NCBI GenBank assembly: GCA_029247405.1
Contig: JAQWLH010000108.1
Coordinates: 29,452 to 93,451 of the forward strand
Length of the DNA stretch: 64,000 nucleotides
Source of the DNA: Mariniblastus sp.
GTDB taxonomy: Bacteria; Planctomycetota; Planctomycetia; Pirellulales; Pirellulaceae
Reading direction: 5' to 3'
Part shown: positions 27,577 through 35,953 of the stretch, one piece after another
How positions within the stretch are numbered: position 1 is the first letter of the stretch
Layout: every line of letters begins with the position of its first letter
Notes under the pieces: generated by a model
The model's input: only the letters and a program-made list of their open reading frames with translations
The model's database searches: none
What the model was told of the DNA's origin: nothing
Translations under genes and position numbers: made by a program

Positions 27577-30500
27577 GCGCGACTGCCAAGCCACTCCCAT
27601 TAAAACAACTCGATGCACGAATGAAATCCGTGTGGCGCCGCAGTCAAATGCTGCAGCTCACTTCAGGGGCTCTGGCTTTTTGTCGTTGGGCAGTTCTGAT
27701 GTTCATTGCCGGAGTGGCAGTGGATTGGATGCTGGAAATCCCCACACCGGGCCGCGTCGTCATTTTGACCCTGCTATTGACCATCTCGCTGTACAAAGCT
27801 TGGCAGTGTGGATGGCGAAATCTTCATGCGTTCAATGCAACGCACACCGCATTGCAACTGGAAACCCACCACGGTGGCCTCGAAAGCCTGTTGGTATCAG
27901 CAGTCCAACTGCGCGACCCCAAAGTCGTGGCCGGAATGTCCGAATCATTGCGTGCCAGAACATGTTCGCTGGCCGAGGACGCTGCCGCTGACTTGTCTCC
28001 GGAAAAGGCTGTTCCATTTTGGCTGCTGCGCCGCCCGGCAATTCTGATACTGACGCTCGCCGGACTGTTGGGCAGTTTTGCGGTCGTCAACGGGCCGTTT
28101 CTGATGTCAGGATTGAGTCGCATTTTTACCCCTTGGTTAGCCGTCGAGTACCCCACATACACACAGCTCGATCTGGCGGTCGGTGACCTCGTTATCAAAC
28201 AAGGGGCCAGTGCCCAAATTGAAGCTTGTGTATCGGGCATTGTCCCCAACCAAGCGAAACTTTTGCTGCAGACCGGTGCGGGGCGCCCACGCGAAATCCC
28301 TCTGGATATCACCGATGGGCAATGTGAATACACCCTTGCCTCGGCTTCTCGTGACTTCACCTACCAGATCAAAGCCGGCGACGCCCGCAGTGCTTGGCAT
28401 CAAGTTCGGGTTGTTCCCGCCCCGCGGTTCAAGCAAGTGAAGGTGGGGCTTGAGTTTCCCACCTACCTCGAACGTCCCACGAAAATCGTTGAGGCGCTGA
28501 CACTGACCGTGCCAGAAGGGACGGGAGTGGATTGGGAGCTGACCCTCGACCAACCGATTAGCGAAGCCGTTTTTATTCGGGACGGCGAAGAGCAAGTCGA
28601 GTTACAGGTAAGTCAGGATGGTCGTCGGGTAAATTTTAATGCGGTTGCTGCTGATTCTCGCGGCTACTGTTTCTCGTGGGTGGAAAAAGAGCACGGATTC
28701 AGATTCACCAGTCCGCGTTATTTTTTGCAAGTCGTGTCTGACCGGCCGCCCCAAGTGGAACTTACATCTCCCCCCACCAACCTTTTCGCGATGCCCGGCC
28801 GACCGCTTGAACTCGTCGTGCGTGCTCGGGACGACCACGCCATTGCCAACGCCAACATTGCTTATCGCGTCAATCGCCGATCGGAAAAATCCGTTGCCCT
28901 TTCGTCACCAATCCTCAATGGAAAAGGGGACCATCCGATTGATTGGAATTACCAGAATGCTCTGCCCGATTTGGGCGTTGGCGATACCGTTTCATTTGCC
29001 GTGGAGGTGAGTGACCGATATCCAGGACCCAAAGGCCCCCACCAGGCTCGGTCCGAGACGCGGCGGATCACTTTTCTATCCAAAGAGGAGTATCTTATGC
29101 AGATGGGACGAAAGAGGGATCGCTTGTTGTCACGCGTGCGGACGATTTACCGACAAGAACGAGCGGCTCACGAACTCATTCGGCTGCTTGATCCCAGTGG
29201 ATCACCCTCGGTTGAGCAACAAAACGGTCTTTCCGCGAACCAGAAACGAAACCCTAAACTGCTGGCGAAATACCAACAGACGTGCCAGTTGGAAGCTATT
29301 CGTCAGGAGATGATTCGCAACCAGCTCAACGAGACGGCAAAGGAAGTACAGGTATTGCTCGACGATCTCGCTGCCAACCATGTCTCCGACGCCCCCGAGG
29401 GCGACTCGCTCGTTCATGTGCGATCAACACTCCAAGCCATCGCTGAAGAACATATTGCTGTGGCCGCATCCTTACTCCGCGGCCAAGTGGGTGCCACCGA
29501 AGGCGGCGGTTCAACGACGCTTGACCCCACGCCCGCAACTCGATTGATCAACACCGCTGCCCGCGAACTCGGTAGTCTGGTGATGTTGCGAGATATTGAC
29601 TCCGCTCAGGAGGTCTTTGCGCGGGAAACGCATATGTTTGCGCTGCTTCAGGTTTCGTTGCGGCGGGATGCACTCGAGGCCCGAGCCGCGCTCAGCCAAA
29701 CTGATGAAAGTCCAGACCAAAAGCCTCTCAACTCCAACGCCAGGCAAACACGTGAGCGACTTGCAAAACAACAGGAGGATCTCGCTCAGTGGACCGACCG
29801 CCTGCTTCCCGAACTACAAAGCGGAATGCGTTACACCAAGCGGCCCTTGGCGGTCCTGAGACTAACTCGCAGCATCAAGGAATTACGCGACTCCAAGGCT
29901 GTGTTTGCCATGCGAGAAGCTGCCAAATTGATTCGCCAAGGTAAAATCGACCAAGCCGAGAAGATCCAAGCAAAACTAGTCCAGTCCATGCTCAAATCCG
30001 AGTTTAGCGTGCGCCCCAGCGGGGAATACGCAACCTTGATGCGGGCTCGAAACCTCCTGGTTTCGCTCGTGCATGCCCAGCAAGAGCTTCGAATGGATTA
30101 TGCGGGCGTTAATACAGAGCAATTCGACAACCGTCGGGCCGAGCTGACGGAAGTGCAAACAAACTTTCGCAAAGAACTCCTGCTGATGCTGTTGCCGTCA
30201 ATTCCTGCAGCGAGACCACTGTTGTTTGATGATACGATTCCGGAATCACCCCCGACAACGGACTTACTGGCGGACGCGGATCAAGCATTAGCCAACGCCC
30301 TCAACCAAATTGCAGCCGGGCAAAAAGAAGCGACTGCAGATCAACAGCTTGCAGCTGAAAAGGCGATGGCCACACTCGCCGAGATCGTCGACCAGTGGTC
30401 AATCGAACTTGGGCTTAAAACACAAGGTCTCAGCACTTTAGTGACGGCAGCCAGCGAGCGTCTTTTGCGTATCGAGGAATACGAGGCGTGGCAGATTGAA

Positions 30501-32123
30501 CTTCTTGAAAAATTAGACATTGCCGCAGCCGAAGGAAAAAAAGTTGAGAGCTTGGCCGAGCCTCAACAGATTCTGACCGAGGAGGTCGCCGGATTCCGAA
30601 AGGAACTCTTCGAGCAAAACCAATTGTTACCAGAAAAAGATGTGCTGCCGATTATCAGCCGACTCAACCAGGTTGAACAAGCGATGGGCCAAGCTGTCGA
30701 TGCACTCAAAAACAACCTGCTCGACGATGCTTTCGAGCATCAGGAACAGGGGGCTGATGCATTGGCCCAAGCCCGCTCGCTAGTCGCTGCTCAAAGTGAG
30801 CGTCTCGATTTATTGCAGGACCTTTACATGTTCCAGCGAGCGGTCGGATTTGCCAAAGGCTATGTGACCGACATCGTCGCCGAACAACGCGATCTTATTG
30901 TGGCAACCGAGGCGGTCAAAGCGGAGCAGACAGCGGGTCTTTTACCCGTGTTTAGCAACCTGCAAAAGTGTTTGGTTGATGTGGCCCCTCTTTTGGATCT
31001 GGTTGCGGCAAGGCTGGACGTCGGCACACCACTAGTTTTCGCCGGGACAGATCTCGAAGATGCGATGGCTTCGCTCGAAGACGGAGACCTGCTTGATGCC
31101 GTCGACGCTCAGGAGGTGGCCGCCGAATCACTAGCCGAAGTACAGATTCTGGTTCAGGCCGTACAAACGCAGACCGGATATGTCGCGGAGATAGTGGAAT
31201 TCCTGCACCGTTCACTGTCGGATTCTGCCATGATGCAATTTCAGATTGAGGAGCTCTCACAAAAAGTCAAAACGGCGAGCTCTCAAACAATGCCAGCCCT
31301 AGTGGCAGAACAGCGTGCCATAGCAGCCAAGGCAAAAACATATGGTCAGCAATTGGAAAAAGTTACGGGACTCGGGGATTACTCGATTGCCGAGCAACAA
31401 ATTAACGCCGCACTGAAACCAATGGAGGCCAACGAAACATTGGCAGCGGTCAAGCAGTTGGAACTCGCTCATTTGACACTCGTGGCCAATGCAGAGGTCT
31501 TGTTGCCCACAATCCGCATGCTCCATGGGCTTCCAAGTATTGAAATCACAGCTCAATCACCCAAGGAACTTATACGTTTGATTGATGTGTTATCAGTGGC
31601 TAGTGTTCATCAAGGACTGCTCCGACAAACATCGACCACCCCTGCAGACGACATTGCGAGCTTGATTAAAAAACAACGCGAGCTGGAGATGCGCTGCAAG
31701 CAGTTGGTCGAAGAGGAGCAGCCGCATCCCAAGCTGGGTTCTGCTCTTCAGTATTTGTCATCCGCGGTCTCCGCCTTGCAAGCATCGGATTGGAACGAGG
31801 TCAAACTCAATCAAAAAGCTGCCGACACTCAGCTTCGGCAATTCATTGTGGAACAGGCGTTGATCTTAGAAACCGCGGCAGCGATATCGGCCGGCACGGA
31901 GGGTGCTCCAACCGATGATGGCCCCGGTAGTGACAGCGAGTCAGCCTTTGCCGCGGGCTTTATTTCTGACTTTGTGAGCGGTGAAGCCCCTAAAGACAAG
32001 CGTACTGAGTGGAAAGTTTTGGGTGATCGCAATCGGGCAGCGTTGAACCAAAACTTTGCCCGTGAGTTGCCACTGGAATATCGCGGCTTGCTAAAAAACT
32101 ACTACGAGAGAGTTGCCAAATGA
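27573..32123 (+). CDS. Giant coiled-coil membrane protein of the MoxR operon
   Basis: 1516 residues. Three hydrophobic segments lie near residues 30-170 (AVLMFIAGVAVDWMLEI, VVILTLLLTISLYKAW, PAILILTLAGLLGSFAVVNG), followed by an Ig-like periplasmic region up to about residue 500. The remaining thousand residues are predominantly helical and coiled coil, rich in Gln, Ala and Glu. The conserved-looking C-terminus LPLEYRGLLKNYYERVAK is typical of the planctomycete family found in these operons. Enzymatic function not evident; a mechanical or scaffolding role across the periplasm is possible. ATGA overlaps on both sides. Confidence 0.75.
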   Translation: MSATAKPLPLKQLDARMKSVWRRSQMLQLTSGALAFCRWAVLMFIAGVAVDWMLEIPTPGRVVILTLLLTISLYKAWQCGWRNLHAFNATHTALQLETHHGGLESLLVSAVQLRDPKVVAGMSESLRARTCSLAEDAAADLSPEKAVPFWLLRRPAILILTLAGLLGSFAVVNGPFLMSGLSRIFTPWLAVEYPTYTQLDLAVGDLVIKQGASAQIEACVSGIVPNQAKLLLQTGAGRPREIPLDITDGQCEYTLASASRDFTYQIKAGDARSAWHQVRVVPAPRFKQVKVGLEFPTYLERPTKIVEALTLTVPEGTGVDWELTLDQPISEAVFIRDGEEQVELQVSQDGRRVNFNAVAADSRGYCFSWVEKEHGFRFTSPRYFLQVVSDRPPQVELTSPPTNLFAMPGRPLELVVRARDDHAIANANIAYRVNRRSEKSVALSSPILNGKGDHPIDWNYQNALPDLGVGDTVSFAVEVSDRYPGPKGPHQARSETRRITFLSKEEYLMQMGRKRDRLLSRVRTIYRQERAAHELIRLLDPSGSPSVEQQNGLSANQKRNPKLLAKYQQTCQLEAIRQEMIRNQLNETAKEVQVLLDDLAANHVSDAPEGDSLVHVRSTLQAIAEEHIAVAASLLRGQVGATEGGGSTTLDPTPATRLINTAARELGSLVMLRDIDSAQEVFARETHMFALLQVSLRRDALEARAALSQTDESPDQKPLNSNARQTRERLAKQQEDLAQWTDRLLPELQSGMRYTKRPLAVLRLTRSIKELRDSKAVFAMREAAKLIRQGKIDQAEKIQAKLVQSMLKSEFSVRPSGEYATLMRARNLLVSLVHAQQELRMDYAGVNTEQFDNRRAELTEVQTNFRKELLLMLLPSIPAARPLLFDDTIPESPPTTDLLADADQALANALNQIAAGQKEATADQQLAAEKAMATLAEIVDQWSIELGLKTQGLSTLVTAASERLLRIEEYEAWQIELLEKLDIAAAEGKKVESLAEPQQILTEEVAGFRKELFEQNQLLPEKDVLPIISRLNQVEQAMGQAVDALKNNLLDDAFEHQEQGADALAQARSLVAAQSERLDLLQDLYMFQRAVGFAKGYVTDIVAEQRDLIVATEAVKAEQTAGLLPVFSNLQKCLVDVAPLLDLVAARLDVGTPLVFAGTDLEDAMASLEDGDLLDAVDAQEVAAESLAEVQILVQAVQTQTGYVAEIVEFLHRSLSDSAMMQFQIEELSQKVKTASSQTMPALVAEQRAIAAKAKTYGQQLEKVTGLGDYSIAEQQINAALKPMEANETLAAVKQLELAHLTLVANAEVLLPTIRMLHGLPSIEITAQSPKELIRLIDVLSVASVHQGLLRQTSTTPADDIASLIKKQRELEMRCKQLVEEEQPHPKLGSALQYLSSAVSALQASDWNEVKLNQKAADTQLRQFIVEQALILETAAAISAGTEGAPTDDGPGSDSESAFAAGFISDFVSGEAPKDKRTEWKVLGDRNRAALNQNFARELPLEYRGLLKNYYERVAK

Positions 32124-33169
32124 ATACGATCCACCACCGACTATTGCAAAATATTTTGTTTTTGATCGTAACATGCATCTTCGTGTTGCCGCTTTCGGCT
32201 CAAGACTCACCAGCGGCTGCTGAAACTGAAGCACCTGAACTGACCAAGGAGGCGGAGCAGGCGATCGATCGCGGCTTGCAATCGCTGCTCGCCAGTCAGA
32301 ACGCCGATGGCTCGTGGTCTTCCGCCAATGGTGACTACGCGATCGCAGGAACCAGTCTGGGGCTGATGGCATTCATGGTGAAGGGTGAATTCCCGGGGTT
32401 TGGTCGCAACCGCAAAGCACTGGACCGTGCAAAAGATTTCCTGTTAAAAAAATCAAAAGACTCACCCAGCGGTGCCATGGGTGTGAAGATGTATGAAATC
32501 GGACTCTTCACGATCGCCATGTCAGAATTATGGGGCATGACCCAAGATCCTGAAGACAACCAAGCCATCCAGAAGGCACTCGAACGATCCGTCCAAATCA
32601 TCCTCAGGTCGCAAAGCCCGTTAGGTGGTTGGCGATACGCGCCGCGACCGGATGCCGGGCAAGACACCTCCGTCACGGCAATGGTGTTTGTCTCACTGGC
32701 GTCAGCGAGAGAAGCGGGGGTCTTAGTTCCTACTGAAACGATTGACCGAGTCACAGGATATTTGCGTGATCAAGCATGGGATGAAAAAACTGGCGGATTC
32801 GGCTATCAGGGAAAAGGCTACACCATGGCCTGCACAGCCGGTGGTGTTTACGCCGCCCAACTCGCTGGTAATCGAGACACCGAGTGGGTCACCGCCGCGC
32901 TCAACTCACTTGAAAATAACCCCAAGATGTTTTCCAGAAAAGATAATGGCCACTTCTATTACTCGCACTATTACGCAATGCAAGCGATGGTTCAGGCGGG
33001 CGACGAAAGGTATGCCAAATGGTATCCCAAAATCCGTGACTCCTTGATCAAGTTGCAACAGCCCGATGGTTCGTGGCAGGAAAAGGAAGGGGATTATCCG
33101 CATAAAACTCCAATGTCGATCATCATTCTCGGAACGCCTCATCGGTACATCCCGGTTTATCAAAGGTAA
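32120..33169 (+). CDS. Secreted prenyltransferase/squalene-cyclase-fold repeat protein
   Basis: 349 residues with a signal peptide ending near LSAQ. It has alpha/alpha toroid repeats with the QxxDGSW pattern: LLASQNADGSWSS, RSQSPLGGWRYAP and KLQQPDGSWQEKEGDY. Catalytic DxDD or zinc motifs of true cyclases or prenyltransferases are not visible, so it is probably a binding or structural member. Coupled by ATGA to the coiled-coil gene. Confidence 0.82.
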   Translation: MNTIHHRLLQNILFLIVTCIFVLPLSAQDSPAAAETEAPELTKEAEQAIDRGLQSLLASQNADGSWSSANGDYAIAGTSLGLMAFMVKGEFPGFGRNRKALDRAKDFLLKKSKDSPSGAMGVKMYEIGLFTIAMSELWGMTQDPEDNQAIQKALERSVQIILRSQSPLGGWRYAPRPDAGQDTSVTAMVFVSLASAREAGVLVPTETIDRVTGYLRDQAWDEKTGGFGYQGKGYTMACTAGGVYAAQLAGNRDTEWVTAALNSLENNPKMFSRKDNGHFYYSHYYAMQAMVQAGDERYAKWYPKIRDSLIKLQQPDGSWQEKEGDYPHKTPMSIIILGTPHRYIPVYQR

Positions 33170-33174
33170 AACAG

Positions 33175-34026
33175 ATGGACAAATTCAATCACCCGAATCA
33201 CGTCAGGCAAAACGGATTTCAGTCTCTAAATCAGACCCGGATCAGTGCGACAACCATCCTTGGGCGCCTCCTCATAGGTGTGGCAGCAACCGTCTTGATC
33301 TTGGCAAACAATGCAGGTGCCGAGGAATCTGAAAATCACTTGTTTATCCTTTCAGGTCAGTCAAATATGACGGGCGGTCTTGAGGCCAGTTTTGCACAAG
33401 CCGTCGAGGGTGTGTTTGGCGATCAGAACGTTACTGTTGTCCGCAGTTCCAAGTCCGGTCGGGGCATCCGTTTTTGGGACGAGCACTACCAGTTTCCAAG
33501 CAACTACAAATTTCCTGGCAAAGGGGCTCCTGAGAAAAAGCATTTTCAGCAGCACGGCCAGCTTTATGGGCCGTTAATTCAAGCAATCCAGAGTGCGACC
33601 CAAGATCAATCCTATGACACAATCACATTCATCTGGATGCAGGGTGAATCGGATGCTGGACGAGGGTTGGAAGAAGTGTATGAACAAAGTTTTTTGAGGC
33701 TTTTAGGTAGGCTGAAGACCGACCTGAAACGAGACGACTTAAACTTCGTGATTGGTCGTCTCAGTGACGCTCAAATGGACAACGCCCACTGGAGGAACGT
33801 TCGCAAAGTGCAGGTCAAACTCGGAGAAGACCACGAGATGGGTGCTTGGATCAACACGGACGATCTTAATGGTGGTGAAGCGGATAAACCGGGTGGAGAC
33901 GTCCACTACCCACAAGCGAAAATTAAAATCTTGGGCGAGCGATTTGCGGCGAAAGCCGTGGAATTGATTCGTAAAGAATCCGCAAACGCTGGAAAAGTCA
34001 TTGAAACACAAGGCAAACTAAAATGA
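33175..34026 (+). CDS. SASA-family carbohydrate esterase
   Basis: 283 residues with an N-terminal signal or anchor (LLIGVAATVLILANNAGAEE). SGNH-like SASA domain: nucleophile in LSGQSNMTGG, oxyanion or aspartate block WMQGESDAGRG, and a late Asp-x-x-His in GGDVHYPQ. Family members (CE6 / sialate O-acetylesterase) remove acetyl groups from sugars. It lies 5 bp after the previous gene and overlaps the next by ATGA. Confidence 0.85.
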   Translation: MDKFNHPNHVRQNGFQSLNQTRISATTILGRLLIGVAATVLILANNAGAEESENHLFILSGQSNMTGGLEASFAQAVEGVFGDQNVTVVRSSKSGRGIRFWDEHYQFPSNYKFPGKGAPEKKHFQQHGQLYGPLIQAIQSATQDQSYDTITFIWMQGESDAGRGLEEVYEQSFLRLLGRLKTDLKRDDLNFVIGRLSDAQMDNAHWRNVRKVQVKLGEDHEMGAWINTDDLNGGEADKPGGDVHYPQAKIKILGERFAAKAVELIRKESANAGKVIETQGKLK

Positions 34027-35924
34027 AAATACCATTCCATTCAACCAGCCTGCGTTTGTGCCTGACGACTCTCCTATTGAGCTTGTCAATGGCTGCCTCA
34101 TTGTCGGCTCAGGAACCGGCAGTGACACTTACCGAACAGGGTAAGAAGCTCGAGCAACACTATTCCGCGTTGCTCGATTCGCTGCGGGCTGAGGTGGTGA
34201 AATCTCTGCCTGGGATCGAGGCTCAAAAGAAGGCGGCGTTTTTGGATGCCCGCTCGGCATTGGCCCGCCTCAAACCACCGGGTGAGGATGCTGACGTACA
34301 GGTCAGGAAAGCGTATGACGCCAGCCAATCTCTCGCAGAGGCCAAAACCCTTGATGCCGCGCGAGTCATTCTCAATGACGTGGACGGGACTCTTGAAAAT
34401 AACACGCTGGATTCAAAATTGATGACCTCTGCAATCATCAGACATGGCACGCCGCGCGGGCTAGCCGAGTTTGCCCAGCAAGGCGAGGAGGAGAAACGTC
34501 TGCTCGACCAACTTTTTGCCGATCAAGTATTGATGAAACAGATACTCGTTGCAGGGGGAGCAAACGGCGGTGAATATGGCGAGGCAATGCAGGTCTACCA
34601 TGAATTACTCGAGTCCAGCCAACGCGCTCGTCAGTTAGGAAGCATCTATCAACGACTGGCCCTGGGTACGGCTCTCCAACAACCTTGGTTAGAGGGCAAA
34701 GACAAAGGTGGCGTCCATGGGATTGTTTACTCTGATTACGAAACGCCGGACGGCCAGGTTTCACGCTATTTGCATTATGAAAAAGCCCACGTGGCGGGTG
34801 AATTGGACCCCTCCTTCAAGGACATGAACACTTGGGAGTGCCGCTTCATCAGCAATGACCCGTACACCAATGAAGATCTTGGCTGGACGCGAGAGATGCT
34901 TCGTAATTACCGACCGGACCACATTGCTAATCCTGACTACAAATGGCGCTACGCACGTTTTGTAAAAAGCGATGTCCCTTATCAGAGCCCAACCTGGGAT
35001 CCCAAATTGGGGACAAAATCCCAGCAGATCGTCGCGGGTGGGGGTAAGTGTGGGCCACGAGCATTTTTTGGGCGCACCGTCTCTCGCGCGTTTGGAATCC
35101 CATCGAGACGATCGACACAGACGGGACATGCGGCAATGAACCATTGGACACCTGACGGTTGGGTGGTCTGCTTTGGTGGCTGGTGGTCGATGAACTGGTG
35201 CGGTCCATGGACCGGATTGGATTTTCTCCTTGATTCGCAGGCGCGGGAACATCCGCAAGAGTACCTGAAGGTTCTCAGAGCACAATGGATCGGGGATGCC
35301 ATGGGAGAGGAGAATGTGAGCATCCGAAACTACGGCAAAGGCGGCGGGTTTTGGGACGGCTTGGCTTTTTACAAAAAGCGAGCGGTTGTTGCCGATGCCG
35401 AGGTCGAGGCGCTTGAGTTGGTTGGCGGAATGAAACTTGGTGAGTCAGACGAGCTGCTCGGTGACGAAAAAGCAGAGTCCATCCAGATTTCCGAAGAAGA
35501 TAGAAAGATCGTCGTTGACAAAAATGGAATGTTCACCATTCCGGCGGCTGCTTGCTCCCGCCCGACCAACAGCACCGACAAGATTGCTTTCATCGAGAGC
35601 TGGGGAGGAGGCGTGCAAGTGCATTACTCCCGACTTGGAGTTCGTCCCGAGTTGCTCCGTTACACCATTGAGCTACCGGCAGCTGGAAAATACGAGCTAG
35701 TCGCACGCGTCGCTACCGTATCCACAAAACAGCAAGTCATCTTTCGGCTCAATCGGCGAACCCTCGTTGACGTACCGCTTCCCTACACCAAAGGCGCGTG
35801 GGAGCAAACAAAACCACAAACCGTCGAGCTTCGGGAAGGCAGGAACAGCATCATGTTGACCTGCCGAGCTCCTAATCGCGGCGTGAGCATCAAAGAATTT
35901 TCGCTCAAGCCAGTTGCGAAATAA
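34023..35924 (+). CDS. Secreted transglutaminase-like protein
   Basis: 633 residues with a signal peptide ending near SLSAQ. After a helical N-terminal third, residues 340-380 show GGGKCGPRAFFGR (Cys343), TGHAAMNHW (His369) and TPDGWVV (Asp378), the Cys-His-Asp arrangement of the transglutaminase-like/papain fold. This is followed by a Trp-rich stretch FGGWWSMNWCGPW. The last ~120 residues look like a carbohydrate-binding-type beta domain (AGKYELVARVAT, EGRNSIMLTCR). Substrate (protein crosslink or peptide bond) unknown. Embedded in the long MoxR operon. Confidence 0.65.
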   Translation: MKIPFHSTSLRLCLTTLLLSLSMAASLSAQEPAVTLTEQGKKLEQHYSALLDSLRAEVVKSLPGIEAQKKAAFLDARSALARLKPPGEDADVQVRKAYDASQSLAEAKTLDAARVILNDVDGTLENNTLDSKLMTSAIIRHGTPRGLAEFAQQGEEEKRLLDQLFADQVLMKQILVAGGANGGEYGEAMQVYHELLESSQRARQLGSIYQRLALGTALQQPWLEGKDKGGVHGIVYSDYETPDGQVSRYLHYEKAHVAGELDPSFKDMNTWECRFISNDPYTNEDLGWTREMLRNYRPDHIANPDYKWRYARFVKSDVPYQSPTWDPKLGTKSQQIVAGGGKCGPRAFFGRTVSRAFGIPSRRSTQTGHAAMNHWTPDGWVVCFGGWWSMNWCGPWTGLDFLLDSQAREHPQEYLKVLRAQWIGDAMGEENVSIRNYGKGGGFWDGLAFYKKRAVVADAEVEALELVGGMKLGESDELLGDEKAESIQISEEDRKIVVDKNGMFTIPAAACSRPTNSTDKIAFIESWGGGVQVHYSRLGVRPELLRYTIELPAAGKYELVARVATVSTKQQVIFRLNRRTLVDVPLPYTKGAWEQTKPQTVELREGRNSIMLTCRAPNRGVSIKEFSLKPVAK

Positions 35925-35953
35925 AACCAACGCCAACAAAGGAAATCTGTGCG

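Noticed and set aside
27824-28360. Minus-strand 178-residue ORF
   Set aside because: Antisense to the giant coiled-coil protein; no independent signal.
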